Shown here: positions 17,935 through 26,079 of the stretch, in pieces | How the letters are laid out: each line of letters begins with the position of its first letter | Position numbering within the stretch: position 1 is the first letter of the stretch | DNA from: Mesobacillus jeotgali | Lineage (GTDB): Bacteria; Bacillota; Bacilli; Bacillales; Cytobacillaceae | Reading direction: 5' to 3' | Assembly: GCF_900166585.1 (NCBI RefSeq) | Contig: NZ_FVZC01000009.1 | Coordinates: 1,375,444 to 1,439,443, forward strand | DNA length: 64,000 nt | Notes under the pieces: model-generated | Told to the model about the DNA's origin: nothing | Seen by the model: the letters and a program-made list of their open reading frames with translations, nothing else | The model's database searches: none | Made by a program: the position numbers and the translations under genes

Positions 17935-18813
17935 ATGGGCCGAATATATCGCTGGTTGGCAATTGCATCTTTGGTCATTTTCACACCGTTGGGCTTATCA
18001 ACACTAGCGGCCAGTCCATCGATAACAGTGCAGACTAAGGTTATGAACATTTCACACCGTGGAGCCTCTGGTCATGCCCCTGAACATACTTTCCCTTCTT
18101 ACGAGATCGGGAACTTGATGAATGGCGATTACATTGAAGTCGATCTGCAAATGACCAAGGATGGAGAACTGATTGCTCTTCATGATGAAACAATGGATAG
18201 GACAACAGGAAAAAAAGGATATGCAAAGGATTTTACTCTGGAAGAAATTAAACGGCTTGATGCAGGCAGCTGGTTTAATGAGGCATTCCCAGAAAAAGCG
18301 AATCCAGCATATAAAGGACTTCAAGTACCTACACTCCGCGAAATTCTCGATAGGTTCGGTCCTGATTCAAATTTCTTTATTGAAACAAAATCTCCGGATG
18401 TCTATCCAGGTATGGAAGAAAAGCTTCTCTCAACCCTGAAAGAATATGAACTTGAAGGAAATATCATCATCCAATCATTCAGTGTGGAAAGCTTGCGCAA
18501 GATTCATGACCTGGATCAATCGATTCCTTTGATACAATTACTATCCTACTATGCTCCAGCAAGTATTTCGGATAGTGAAGTTCATAAAATCAGGGAGTAT
18601 GCTATTGGGGTGGGGCTGCATTTCACAGCGGTCAATCCTGCCTATATTAAAAAAATTACTGACTCCGGCTTATTAATTGTTCCGTATACAGTAAACGAAA
18701 AGGAAGATATGGAGATGCTAATCGATTGGGGTGTAAACGGCATGTTCACCAATTATCCTGATCGACTTAACGAAGTAATTAGAGCGAGAGTCGAAAAAAG
18801 AAAGAATCCATAG
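17935..18813 (+). CDS. Secreted glycerophosphodiester phosphodiesterase
   Basis: 292 aa. An N-terminal signal peptide (RWLAIASLVIFTPLGL, cleavage probably near LAASPS) sends it outside. The GDPD TIM barrel shows the catalytic HRGASGHAPEHT, the metal ligands EVDLQMTKDGELIALHD and the second histidine in that stretch, and FIETKSP. It releases sn-glycerol 3-phosphate from glycerophosphodiesters or teichoic acid, as B. subtilis GlpQ does. GGGGGGAA lies 3-4 bases from the ATG. It has a palindromic terminator and stands alone. Confidence 0.92.
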   Translation: MGRIYRWLAIASLVIFTPLGLSTLAASPSITVQTKVMNISHRGASGHAPEHTFPSYEIGNLMNGDYIEVDLQMTKDGELIALHDETMDRTTGKKGYAKDFTLEEIKRLDAGSWFNEAFPEKANPAYKGLQVPTLREILDRFGPDSNFFIETKSPDVYPGMEEKLLSTLKEYELEGNIIIQSFSVESLRKIHDLDQSIPLIQLLSYYAPASISDSEVHKIREYAIGVGLHFTAVNPAYIKKITDSGLLIVPYTVNEKEDMEMLIDWGVNGMFTNYPDRLNEVIRARVEKRKNP

Positions 18814-18821
18814 AAATTGCA

Positions 18822-18843
18822 AAAGCTGCCAATTGGCAGCTTT
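18822..18843. terminator. Bidirectional terminator
   Basis: A 22-base perfect palindrome, AAAGCTGCC-AATT-GGCAGCTTT, with T-rich flanks on both strands, between the GDPD gene and the converging flavin oxidase-like gene. Confidence 0.85.
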
Positions 18844-18876
18844 AATTTTTTTAAAGGCGGACTAAATAAATCATTA

Positions 18877-19497
18877 TTAAAACAATCTATTTTTATATCC
18901 ATCTGCTAACCTATTTTCTATATCTTCTGCAGTAGTGCCGGGCAATTTTGAATGTGCCGCCAATATTTCAGCACCAGAAGGCAGTGAATCTGGATCTGCC
19001 CAGCTTTCGGGGATCCATAACTCTGAACGTTTTAATGCCTTTCCGCACTGTATGAAGCATTCCTCTACTTCTATTACGATTCCCAGTAATGGATTTTTGC
19101 CTCCAGCTGACATCCTGGCAAGTATGTCAGGGTCCAGTGTCAGGCTCGCCTTTCCATTCACTCTCAAAGTTTCTAACATACCAGGTATAAGAAATAACAA
19201 ACCTACATGTGGATTTGATAATAAATTTTTAAGGGAATCCATTCTCTTGTTACCTGGACGGTCTGGAATAACGATCCTTTTTTCATCAAGTACCAATACG
19301 AATCCCGGAGAATCACCCCTGGGGGAAGAGTCACAGCTGCCGGCATTGTCAGAGGTAGATAAAATTAAAAATGGCGATTGTGCTATGTAGTTTTGGCAAT
19401 GCTGGTCTATGTAAGAAATTACTTTTCGTTTGGCGAGTTCACTTGGCTCACCGAATAGCCTTCTTAATTCTTCAAAGCTTTTTATTCTATAGTCCAA
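18877..19497 (-). CDS. Pyridoxamine 5'-phosphate oxidase-like FMN-binding protein (MSMEG_1061-type)
   Basis: A TTG start at 19497 is preferred because AAAGGGAG lies 9 bases upstream; the earlier ATG at 19533 has no site. 206 aa. The split-barrel flavin domain shows SSPRGDSPGFV, VIPDRPGNKRMDSLKNLL and VGLLFLIPG followed by LRVNGKA, the pattern of the MSMEG_1061 group of PPOX proteins. CxQC-like residues (FIQCGKALKRSELW) near the C-terminus are also typical. Substrate unknown; FMN or F420 binding is inferred by family. Confidence 0.82.
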   Translation of the reverse strand: MDYRIKSFEELRRLFGEPSELAKRKVISYIDQHCQNYIAQSPFLILSTSDNAGSCDSSPRGDSPGFVLVLDEKRIVIPDRPGNKRMDSLKNLLSNPHVGLLFLIPGMLETLRVNGKASLTLDPDILARMSAGGKNPLLGIVIEVEECFIQCGKALKRSELWIPESWADPDSLPSGAEILAAHSKLPGTTAEDIENRLADGYKNRLF

Positions 19498-19739
19498 TAC
19501 TCTAGTCTCCCTTTTATGATTTCTGCATTTCATTTTAACTATTTTATTTTTATAGACGATTTCTACTTAACTATAGTAACAGATTTCCATCAGGATTAAG
19601 TCCAGCAAGCAGATTAAAGGATAGTAACTCATCATTCCCGTGTTTTTCAATCAACATTTGAGGTAGTAAATTAAATGGATTCTATTTCTAAGAGAGGGGT
19701 ATATTAATTAACATCTTCTAAATAATTGGAGGGATGAAA

Positions 19740-20105
19740 ATGAATAAATCAGTTAATAATTTTCTTGAAAAAGCAAAAAGCACCTTGAACCAGGCTTATA
19801 GTCACGCAAAAGAGACTATCTATTCCATCACATCAACCCCATCGGCATCGGTACAGCAAATTTCCGATTATGTCATTAGCCATCCTGACAGTAAAATCGT
19901 AAAAAAACACTATCTGGGCTTGACATTGTCATTCTATGAACTTGAACAGGGACAAATGCATTATTATTTAGAAACAAACGGCCATAAAATTCTGCAGCTT
20001 GATGTTCATTCCAAAGATCACAGTGTCGTCTCATACCGCTCTTACCGGGATCAATTATCGTTAAATACACCTGTTAAATTCCCGGATCTGCACGGATCAA
20101 AATAA
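19740..20105 (+). CDS. Hypothetical protein, 121 aa
   Basis: Start placed at the second ATG (MNKSVNNFLEKAK), 6 bases after GGAGGG; the first ATG at 19734 touches that site. The first 35 residues look like an amphipathic helix, followed by a small alpha/beta part with HYLGLTLSFYELEQGQMHYY. No family recognised, no signal peptide or membrane segment. It is monocistronic and ends before a long hairpin. Codon usage and a strong ribosome binding site argue that it is real. Confidence 0.7.
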   Translation: MNKSVNNFLEKAKSTLNQAYSHAKETIYSITSTPSASVQQISDYVISHPDSKIVKKHYLGLTLSFYELEQGQMHYYLETNGHKILQLDVHSKDHSVVSYRSYRDQLSLNTPVKFPDLHGSK

Positions 20106-20113
20106 TTGTATAC

Positions 20114-20199
20114 AAAAAAAGGCTCCTGGGTGCACTGAATCCTAAATGTTAAAATTCATTCTAACTTTAGGGTGCAGTACATTGGCTGGAGCCTTTTCT
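20114..20199. terminator. Long bidirectional terminator hairpin
   Basis: Outer stem AAAAGGCTCC/GGAGCCTTTT encloses a second imperfect stem (CCTAAATGTTA with TAACTTTAGG), 86 bases in all. T runs follow on both strands. It separates the 121-aa gene from the converging DUF3231 gene. Confidence 0.75.
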
Positions 20200-20212
20200 T
20201 ATGCTGCTCAGC

Positions 20213-21220
20213 TTATTTCTGTCCCGAAAGCTGGTCTCTGTCATCTGCCATCGGCGGCTCTTCCAGCCATGAATGGTTAATCATGATATTCGCCCCATCC
20301 TCCGCATATAATGCGATTTCCGGAATCAATGATGCATACTTGATACCTATATCCTTTCGGGGACTCGCCGCCATGGCAGCACCATAGTTCCCTAAACCAG
20401 CAGCAATCATGGCCGTCACATGGAACATGATCAGCTTATCTGAAAAGATTTGTGTTGTCGTATCTGTAACAGCAGAATCCCAGAACATCGGAGCCGGAAT
20501 ATCATTATCCTTTAAAATTTCACTGAATAAATCCACATGCTTTTGGGCTATTTTCTTCCCACGCTGTAAATATCCTTTAACCTCTTTATTCTGGGCAATC
20601 TGTATAAACCCCATAATCAACGCCTTGCCAATTTGATTGGTCTGTACATTCATGAAAAGATGAGTAATTTCTACAGATGTTAAAGCTCTTCTTCTATTTT
20701 TTATTCCTGATAGGAACTTTTGCTTTTCCACGAAATCTGCTTTATCGGGAATCGAGATAAATGGAGGCCTTATGTAAGTACCTTGTTCAAGCATTAATTC
20801 CCTGGTCAAATCCTGGAGTAGGATAGCGGATTTTAACACACTCTTGTGCAGAGCAATCACATCCGGCCGCGTTCCCAGGCCGATTGCGGCACTATTAGCT
20901 GCCATCGCCAAAATGGACATATGCCTTAGGTACATCAAAACGAAGGTATCTGAAAAAAGTCTTGGAGCATGTACATTTACATCTTTTTTGGTAAAGCCGA
21001 TTGGATATGGAAATCCTTCTGCATCGAAAATCTCTTTAGATAGGGATATGTTTTTTTGTGAAGCACTGAGGGCAAATTGGACTGTTTCTTTCACACTCTT
21101 ATCATCAATATTATTCAAGAAATAGTTTAATACACAAATTGAAACAGTATCATTTAAATATTGCGTCCACATGATGGACATCTCTGCAGCTGTTAAACTG
21201 ATTTTCGTCTTATCTTCCAT
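20213..21220 (-). CDS. DUF3231 family protein (paralog 1)
   Basis: 335 aa, two repeated helical halves of about 165 residues each, each beginning with a LTAAEMS or LTSVEITH-like segment and containing an AEDGANIMI-like end. This is the DUF3231 layout of Bacillus proteins with ferritin-like four-helix folds; the function is unknown. A spore or stress role has been suspected by genomic context in the family but not shown here. A paralog of identical length lies at 53511-54518; both end with a WLEEPP/WLEQPP motif. Confidence 0.83.
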   Translation of the reverse strand: MEDKTKISLTAAEMSIMWTQYLNDTVSICVLNYFLNNIDDKSVKETVQFALSASQKNISLSKEIFDAEGFPYPIGFTKKDVNVHAPRLFSDTFVLMYLRHMSILAMAANSAAIGLGTRPDVIALHKSVLKSAILLQDLTRELMLEQGTYIRPPFISIPDKADFVEKQKFLSGIKNRRRALTSVEITHLFMNVQTNQIGKALIMGFIQIAQNKEVKGYLQRGKKIAQKHVDLFSEILKDNDIPAPMFWDSAVTDTTTQIFSDKLIMFHVTAMIAAGLGNYGAAMAASPRKDIGIKYASLIPEIALYAEDGANIMINHSWLEEPPMADDRDQLSGQK

Positions 21221-21378
21221 CTTCTCACTCCAAAGCTTCGATGATATAATTATTATTTCTGATTCAGTTGATTTTATTAGTTATGTTAATAAATTTGCCT
21301 TAAAGCGTTTTTTTTATTAAAACACCCTGCTGTATAAAGAAAAAAATAGTAAAATAGACTTACGATACACCAATAGGA

Positions 21379-22920
21379 GTGAGCAAGCTGAGTGTAATTA
21401 TTCCATTAATTTTAATTTCCTGTGGCTTATCTGTGTTTTCAAATCTCATAAGATTCTATGTAAGCGCTTCTTTAAACCGGCTTATACTGTCTTTCGCCAC
21501 TTTAGTGCTGGTTGAAGTTTCGGCAATTTTTTTTGGAACAGATGAATTAGTATGGCTTACTCTTTTTTTTATTGGCTTCACTGGTTACTCATTTCAAATA
21601 TTGGGCGGGGTTACTGCAGCCCTGCTGAGCACTGCTCTTGTTTTCTGGCAAGCCGACATTTCTCCAATCCTGGCTTCCCCTGTTTACCTTGCACTGGGTG
21701 TTGGAGCCGGTTATGTTTCACGCTTCATCATAAATAATAAGAGAAATCATCACCTATGGATGAATATGCTTATGAACCAATCGAAGCATTTACAAGTGTT
21801 CCGTGAAGTAAGCACAATCATGCAGCGCACTCTCCAGCAGGATATGCTATTAAAAGTGATCCTGACTTCTGTTACTGCTGGACATGGTCTTGGTTTTAAC
21901 AGGGCAATGATTTTCCTGTCCTCCAATGAATCTCAATCCTTAAAAGGAATAGTAGGTGTTGGCCCAATTGATGTTAAAAGAGGCTACGAAGTCTGGGAGA
22001 AAATTTCAGAAGATAAATTAAAGCTGCGTGATTTGATTGAACATAATTTTGACAGCAATTTTACAGATCCTGAATTGAATGGAATACTCCGATCATTGGA
22101 CATTCCGCTTGATGGCCATAATGTCTTTAGCTTAGCTTTATCGAATCAACAGCCGGTGATAATAAAGGAGATTGATGAATCGGATTCCTCTCAGGTACTT
22201 ATTAATAGGCTATTTCAAACCGAGGAATTTGCTGTCATACCCCTGATCAATCAAGGGAAGAACATTGGAATCCTCCTTATAGACAATATTGTCAACAAAA
22301 GGCCTATTACGTTAATGGATACAGAGAATATCCTGCCGCTTGCAAACCAGGCGGCCATAGCGCTTGATCATGCTAACCTGTATCAGCAGATAGAGGAAAT
22401 GGCCTTAAGAGATGGATTGACAGGACTTTTAAATCAGCGGGCATTTCAAACAATACTCGATGACCATTTCCCATTTAATTTTGGAAATCAAGGTCCGCTG
22501 TCCCTTATCATTTTAGATATAGATTATTTTAAAATCTTTAATGATAAAAACGGACACCTGCTGGGAAATGAGGTATTGATAAAGTTCGCTGGAGTAATTG
22601 ACCATTCTTTAAGACCAGGTGATTTCTCTTTCAGGTTTGGCGGTGAAGAGTTTGTAGTGCTTTTACCTGATTCTTCCCTTCAACATGCAGAAATCCTGGC
22701 AGAGGCAATCAGGAAAAATGTTGAACAAGCCAGTTTTCCCGGAGAGGAAACGCAACCTGACGGAACTTTGACAGTAAGCATCGGGACTGCATGCACTGAT
22801 CACCCTTCTATCAACAGTAAAAATGAACTTATTGAGGCTGCAGATCAGGCCCTTTATAAAGCTAAAAACTCAGGGAAAAATACAGTAGTTTCTTTTAAGG
22901 AGTTTGTAAGAATTGATTGA
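21379..22920 (+). CDS. Membrane-bound GAF-GGDEF diguanylate cyclase
   Basis: Up to 513 aa. Residues 1-120 form four or five membrane helices; a GAF domain follows (about 140-330), then a GGDEF domain. The active site is GGEEF at residues 421-425. An RxxD inhibitory site (RPGD, 412-415) sits exactly five residues before it, so product inhibition is expected. It makes cyclic di-GMP. The start is uncertain: GTG at 21379 overlaps the AGGAG site, and a CTG three codons later is better spaced. The last 8 bases overlap the next gene. Confidence 0.9.
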   Translation: MSKLSVIIPLILISCGLSVFSNLIRFYVSASLNRLILSFATLVLVEVSAIFFGTDELVWLTLFFIGFTGYSFQILGGVTAALLSTALVFWQADISPILASPVYLALGVGAGYVSRFIINNKRNHHLWMNMLMNQSKHLQVFREVSTIMQRTLQQDMLLKVILTSVTAGHGLGFNRAMIFLSSNESQSLKGIVGVGPIDVKRGYEVWEKISEDKLKLRDLIEHNFDSNFTDPELNGILRSLDIPLDGHNVFSLALSNQQPVIIKEIDESDSSQVLINRLFQTEEFAVIPLINQGKNIGILLIDNIVNKRPITLMDTENILPLANQAAIALDHANLYQQIEEMALRDGLTGLLNQRAFQTILDDHFPFNFGNQGPLSLIILDIDYFKIFNDKNGHLLGNEVLIKFAGVIDHSLRPGDFSFRFGGEEFVVLLPDSSLQHAEILAEAIRKNVEQASFPGEETQPDGTLTVSIGTACTDHPSINSKNELIEAADQALYKAKNSGKNTVVSFKEFVRID

Positions 22921-23401
22921 AATGACTTTTATTTTCGCATCGTTGGCCTTTGTCATGATGACTGCGTTAACAAGCAGGCCGTTATATAATCTTTCGATGA
23001 AAAATTATTGTAAGCGGGTTACGAATCAATATGGTTTCAATGTTTCCGATTTACACTATTCATATGACCAGATGATCTACTTCATCTCACTGCCTACCAC
23101 GCTTCCTTATATAAAAGCGGCAGTGAAAGAAGATTTGATAATTGAACAGGATTATACCTCCTATTTTTATCCTGTACTTAAAGGAGTAAAAATTTCATTG
23201 GAGCATAACGGAGACAAACTGTATTTAGCCTATTTGCCAATCGGTAATTTCCGCCTTCCGCATTTAGATAAACTTCAGCAGGAAGGAAGTATTGATGAAC
23301 AGGCATATTTAAAAATCAGTACAACTAAGCTGCTCCAACCTGACACACTTCAGGAAGTCCGGGATGAAGTATTCAAGCAGCTGCAGGTAGGCCGCTATTA
23401 A
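22913..23401 (+). CDS. Hypothetical protein coupled to diguanylate cyclase
   Basis: 162 aa. TTG start at 22913, 10 bases after AAGGAG and inside the end of the cyclase gene. The N-terminus is one hydrophobic helix (MTFIFASLAFVMMTAL), then a soluble domain (residues 40-160) with no recognised family. The overlap implies translational coupling, so it may modify or localise the cyclase. No PilZ or EAL motif is visible. Confidence 0.72.
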   Translation: MIEMTFIFASLAFVMMTALTSRPLYNLSMKNYCKRVTNQYGFNVSDLHYSYDQMIYFISLPTTLPYIKAAVKEDLIIEQDYTSYFYPVLKGVKISLEHNGDKLYLAYLPIGNFRLPHLDKLQQEGSIDEQAYLKISTTKLLQPDTLQEVRDEVFKQLQVGRY

Positions 23402-23467
23402 AGTTGAGGGTATATACCCTGAACAGATTTATTGTAAAGGCGTTAGTTAAAGATCATGATAAGGATC

Positions 23468-23491
23468 GAGCCGGCAATTAATTGCCGGCTC
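23468..23491. terminator. Bidirectional terminator
   Basis: A 24-base perfect palindrome, GAGCCGGCAATT and its complement, overlapping the last codons of the converging membrane protein gene. Typical GC-rich stem, short T tract. Confidence 0.75.
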
Positions 23492-24356
23492 TATTCATAT
23501 CATCAAAGTTATCAATGTCTGGTCTTCCAAGATCGCGATAAATCCATTTCTTCAATAGTGCAGCCCAGGAAATCATCAACAGATGGATCGAATTATTGAT
23601 TAATACATATGAGAAATTCTTTTTTGCAATGCCAGTATTCAACACTAGCATATCAATCAATTTTGAAAAAGCGGCAGTAACTAAAATTCCCTTCCTGCCT
23701 GAATCGTTTTTAATAAATACTGCAGTGGCTAACGATAAGAGGAAATAGTAAAGCGGTGCTACTTTGAAATGTTCCTTCCAGCTATGCCACCTGCCCCGGC
23801 CAAATCTGAACTTGCTGAAAAATGACACAGAGTACATTAAATTGAACCCACTGACAAGAATGGATAGAAATAAAGAGCCAAATAGGAACAAAGGATTCTT
23901 CTTTTTTAGCTGAGAGTACCAAAAATCATTTATATAAAAAAATACCGGGATCAAGGTAATCGTATATTTTGTTTTCCACCAATTGTTTTGATGTATAGCC
24001 AATTTCAAAAATAATCTTTCAATTCCAGCGAAGTATATGGCGAATAAGGCTTTCCCTTTCCAGCCAACCTTAAATACTGTAATGAACACAGCTGTGAAAG
24101 GAACAAATATAGCTTGTGAAAGAATTGCACCAAAAAAGTTGTCCAGGTCCTTATTAAGGAACATTTTTGGTTTGTATCGATAAGCTTTGAAAATGCTCAA
24201 TACGAAGTACTCAAAGACAAAACAAAGTCCTATTCCGGACAGAAGCAAGATGAATAGCCTCTTTCTGTCCTTCTTTTTATAGATAGTAAACACTAGCAAG
24301 CAAGAATGAAAGATGAAAAGAATGACAAATGGTATATAGTTTTTATTCCTTTTCAT
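23478..24356 (-). CDS. Hypothetical multi-pass membrane protein
   Basis: 292 aa with about eight hydrophobic helices and short basic loops (KKKDRKRL, KLKKKNP, FRFGRGRWHSWKEH). I recognise no family; the general look resembles Firmicutes membrane proteins annotated as hypothetical. The ATG at 24356 has only a weak site (GAGAGCAGTGAT). It does not appear to be in an operon. The C-terminus RDLGRPDIDNFDDMNR is cytoplasmic and acidic. Confidence 0.65.
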   Translation of the reverse strand: MKRNKNYIPFVILFIFHSCLLVFTIYKKKDRKRLFILLLSGIGLCFVFEYFVLSIFKAYRYKPKMFLNKDLDNFFGAILSQAIFVPFTAVFITVFKVGWKGKALFAIYFAGIERLFLKLAIHQNNWWKTKYTITLIPVFFYINDFWYSQLKKKNPLFLFGSLFLSILVSGFNLMYSVSFFSKFRFGRGRWHSWKEHFKVAPLYYFLLSLATAVFIKNDSGRKGILVTAAFSKLIDMLVLNTGIAKKNFSYVLINNSIHLLMISWAALLKKWIYRDLGRPDIDNFDDMNRAGN

Positions 24357-24443
24357 ATCACTGCTCTCACCTACGCTAACTTCATTGTTTATTCATCTTA
24401 AGATTGACATTCAAGAAGAGTAATATACCAGGCGGATTTAAAA

Positions 24444-24470
24444 AAAGCCCACGCTGATTTGGGCTTCTTT
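24444..24470 (-). terminator. Terminator of the HTH/F1-beta gene
   Basis: GAAGCCC/GGGCTTT stem with a 10-base loop, followed by TTTTTTT on the minus strand, 11 bases after the stop codon. Confidence 0.8.
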
Positions 24471-24481
24471 TGCAGTAGTTA

Positions 24482-25531
24482 TCATAAATCAATCTTGCCA
24501 ATAAAATTCAGGTCTTCCGCATTATAAATACTTGAAGGTTCCTCAAGTATTTTTTTTACATCACTTAAAGTATCTTTTAAACTTACACTCACACCTTTTT
24601 TCCCTGTATAAGGCTCAGCTACGTAAAAAGGCTGAGTCAAATACGCCTCAAGCTTCTCTCCCTGCTCGTAAACCTGCAGTTCGGAGGCCGGGAGCCGGCC
24701 GAGACCGTGCACTGTTACAATCGAACGTAATTCCCGGTAGCGGCGAAGGAGCTTTTGTGCTTTTTGCTGTATACTGTGGTGTACAGGGTCTAAATATGAT
24801 CCTTCCAGGATGGAAGATGTTGAGTAGATTGGGTTAACCGCAGGATATTTGTGTCTGGCCGCCAGGTCGGCATCAAATTGCCATAATGTATCAAGTGGAC
24901 CATATGGAAGGTTATCATCAACCGCCTCTCCTTTAAGATCAAGCAGGAATGTCGTTATTTCTGTCATTCCCTTTCCATCCAGCATTTCAAGAAGCGTGAA
25001 CATTTCTCCTGTTAAAACATAGGAACGATCCGCTGTAAGTACGAAATGTTTGGCCTTGCCAGCAGATTCCATCATTTTATAGACTTCATCTATATTCTCC
25101 GCAACAAAATCTACGTTATCAAGAATATCGTCAATTTCAGGATGATTACCTTTTGGTTTTATAAGGATATTTATATAGCCATCATTTTTCAACCTGTGCA
25201 GCATCTCAGCTAATACCACTAATTGGCCCATGCCTGGACGCGCTACCAAACCCACTGTCCCTCCTTTAGCGATTGGAGCAAATAAATCTAACGTTTTGAT
25301 ACCAGTCTCAATCATCTCCACACTCTCCCCTCTTAAAATCAATTCATCAAGACTGCAGCCTGCAAGTTCAGCGAGTGCCACTATCGTCCGTACCTCTGCT
25401 CTGCCAACGGGAATTTTTCCCGTAGTAAGATTTGAAACAGTAGCGGGTCGGAGGCCAACAGATTTTGCTGCAGTCGTAAGGTTTGGAACACGCTTTCTCA
25501 ATAAACCGACATTCAATCTGATTTTTTCCAA
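24482..25531 (-). CDS. HTH regulator fused to degenerate F1-ATPase beta-subunit-like domain
   Basis: TTG start at 25531, 8 bases after AAGGAGG. 349 aa. Residues 3-68 are an XRE-like helix-turn-helix (LTTAAKSVGLRPATVSNL). From residue 75 to the end it parallels the F1 beta subunit: ETGIKTLDLFAPIAKGG, KYPAVNPIYSTS, LLRRYRELRSIV, QPFYVAEPYTG, LKDTL, and a last FIGKIDL like the beta FRLVGRIEE. The N-terminal beta barrel is replaced by the HTH, the P-loop reads RPGMGQL (no Lys-Thr), the GER and AGSEVSALL catalytic segments are missing and DELSEED is lost. It therefore probably senses rather than hydrolyses. Monocistronic. Function unknown. Confidence 0.85.
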   Translation of the reverse strand: MEKIRLNVGLLRKRVPNLTTAAKSVGLRPATVSNLTTGKIPVGRAEVRTIVALAELAGCSLDELILRGESVEMIETGIKTLDLFAPIAKGGTVGLVARPGMGQLVVLAEMLHRLKNDGYINILIKPKGNHPEIDDILDNVDFVAENIDEVYKMMESAGKAKHFVLTADRSYVLTGEMFTLLEMLDGKGMTEITTFLLDLKGEAVDDNLPYGPLDTLWQFDADLAARHKYPAVNPIYSTSSILEGSYLDPVHHSIQQKAQKLLRRYRELRSIVTVHGLGRLPASELQVYEQGEKLEAYLTQPFYVAEPYTGKKGVSVSLKDTLSDVKKILEEPSSIYNAEDLNFIGKIDL

Positions 25532-25556
25532 CACTTCCACCTCCTTACTTTATAGA

Positions 25557-25570
25557 GTAAATTTATTTAC
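25557..25570. promoter_or_regulatory. Candidate operator upstream of the HTH/F1-beta gene
   Basis: GTAAAT-TT-ATTTAC palindrome 26-39 bases before the start codon, with further TTTAC-rich sequence at 25590-25615. Its place suggests autoregulation, but no binding data support this. Confidence 0.35.
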
Positions 25571-25773
25571 CTTAAAAAGCAACAACAATTTACGGTTAAA
25601 CGTATTTTATTTACTTCATATTGAATTTTTAATATTAATAACATAAAATCGACAAAAATAATTATAAAATACAGAGTTATTTTTGAGGTTTAGAAAAATG
25701 AGAATCTTAAACAGCTTTAGAAGTAGATAATTAAGGGGTTCTCCCGCAAAGGACACATGAGAACGAAAGAAAA

Positions 25774-25798
25774 GTTTGTCTTCATTTCATTCGGGTAT
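25774..25798 (+). promoter_or_regulatory. Sigma-B promoter of csbD-like gene
   Basis: GTTTGT and GGGTAT are separated by 13 bases, close to the sigma-B consensus (GTTTAA, 12-15, GGGTAT), 36 bases upstream of the start. CsbD in B. subtilis is a sigma-B regulon member. Confidence 0.75.
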
Positions 25799-25833
25799 AA
25801 TTCAATATACTCAATCAAAGGAGGCCAACGACC

Positions 25834-26028
25834 ATGAATGACGAACAAACAAAAGGTGCATTTGATCAGGTTAAAGGTGAAACAAAAAAGCAATTTGGAA
25901 AATTGACAGACAACGAATCTATGGAAGCGGAAGGTCGTCTAGATAAAGGGAAAGGCAAACTTAAAGAAACTGCCGGAGACCTTAAAGAAGATGTATCACG
26001 TGCCTTTAACAATTCTGCACGAGATTAA
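25834..26028 (+). CDS. csbD: CsbD-family general stress protein
   Basis: 64 aa, charged and low in hydrophobics, beginning MNDEQTKGAFDQVKGETKK and containing the family repeats GKLTDNESMEAEG and KGKLKETAGDLKED. AAAGGAGG precedes the ATG. The family is strongly stress-induced, but the biochemical role is unknown. A sigma-B type promoter is visible upstream, in agreement. Confidence 0.92.
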   Translation: MNDEQTKGAFDQVKGETKKQFGKLTDNESMEAEGRLDKGKGKLKETAGDLKEDVSRAFNNSARD

Positions 26029-26043
26029 TTTCACTGCAAATCA

Positions 26044-26076
26044 AAAGCCTTTGCTAAGACAGCAAAGGCTTTTTTT
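26044..26076. terminator. Terminator of csbD-like gene, shared with pssA
   Basis: AAAGCCTTTGCT/AGCAAAGGCTTT stem, 5-base loop, then seven T on the plus strand; A-rich flank makes it usable on the minus strand for pssA. Confidence 0.88.
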
Positions 26077-26079
26077 GTG

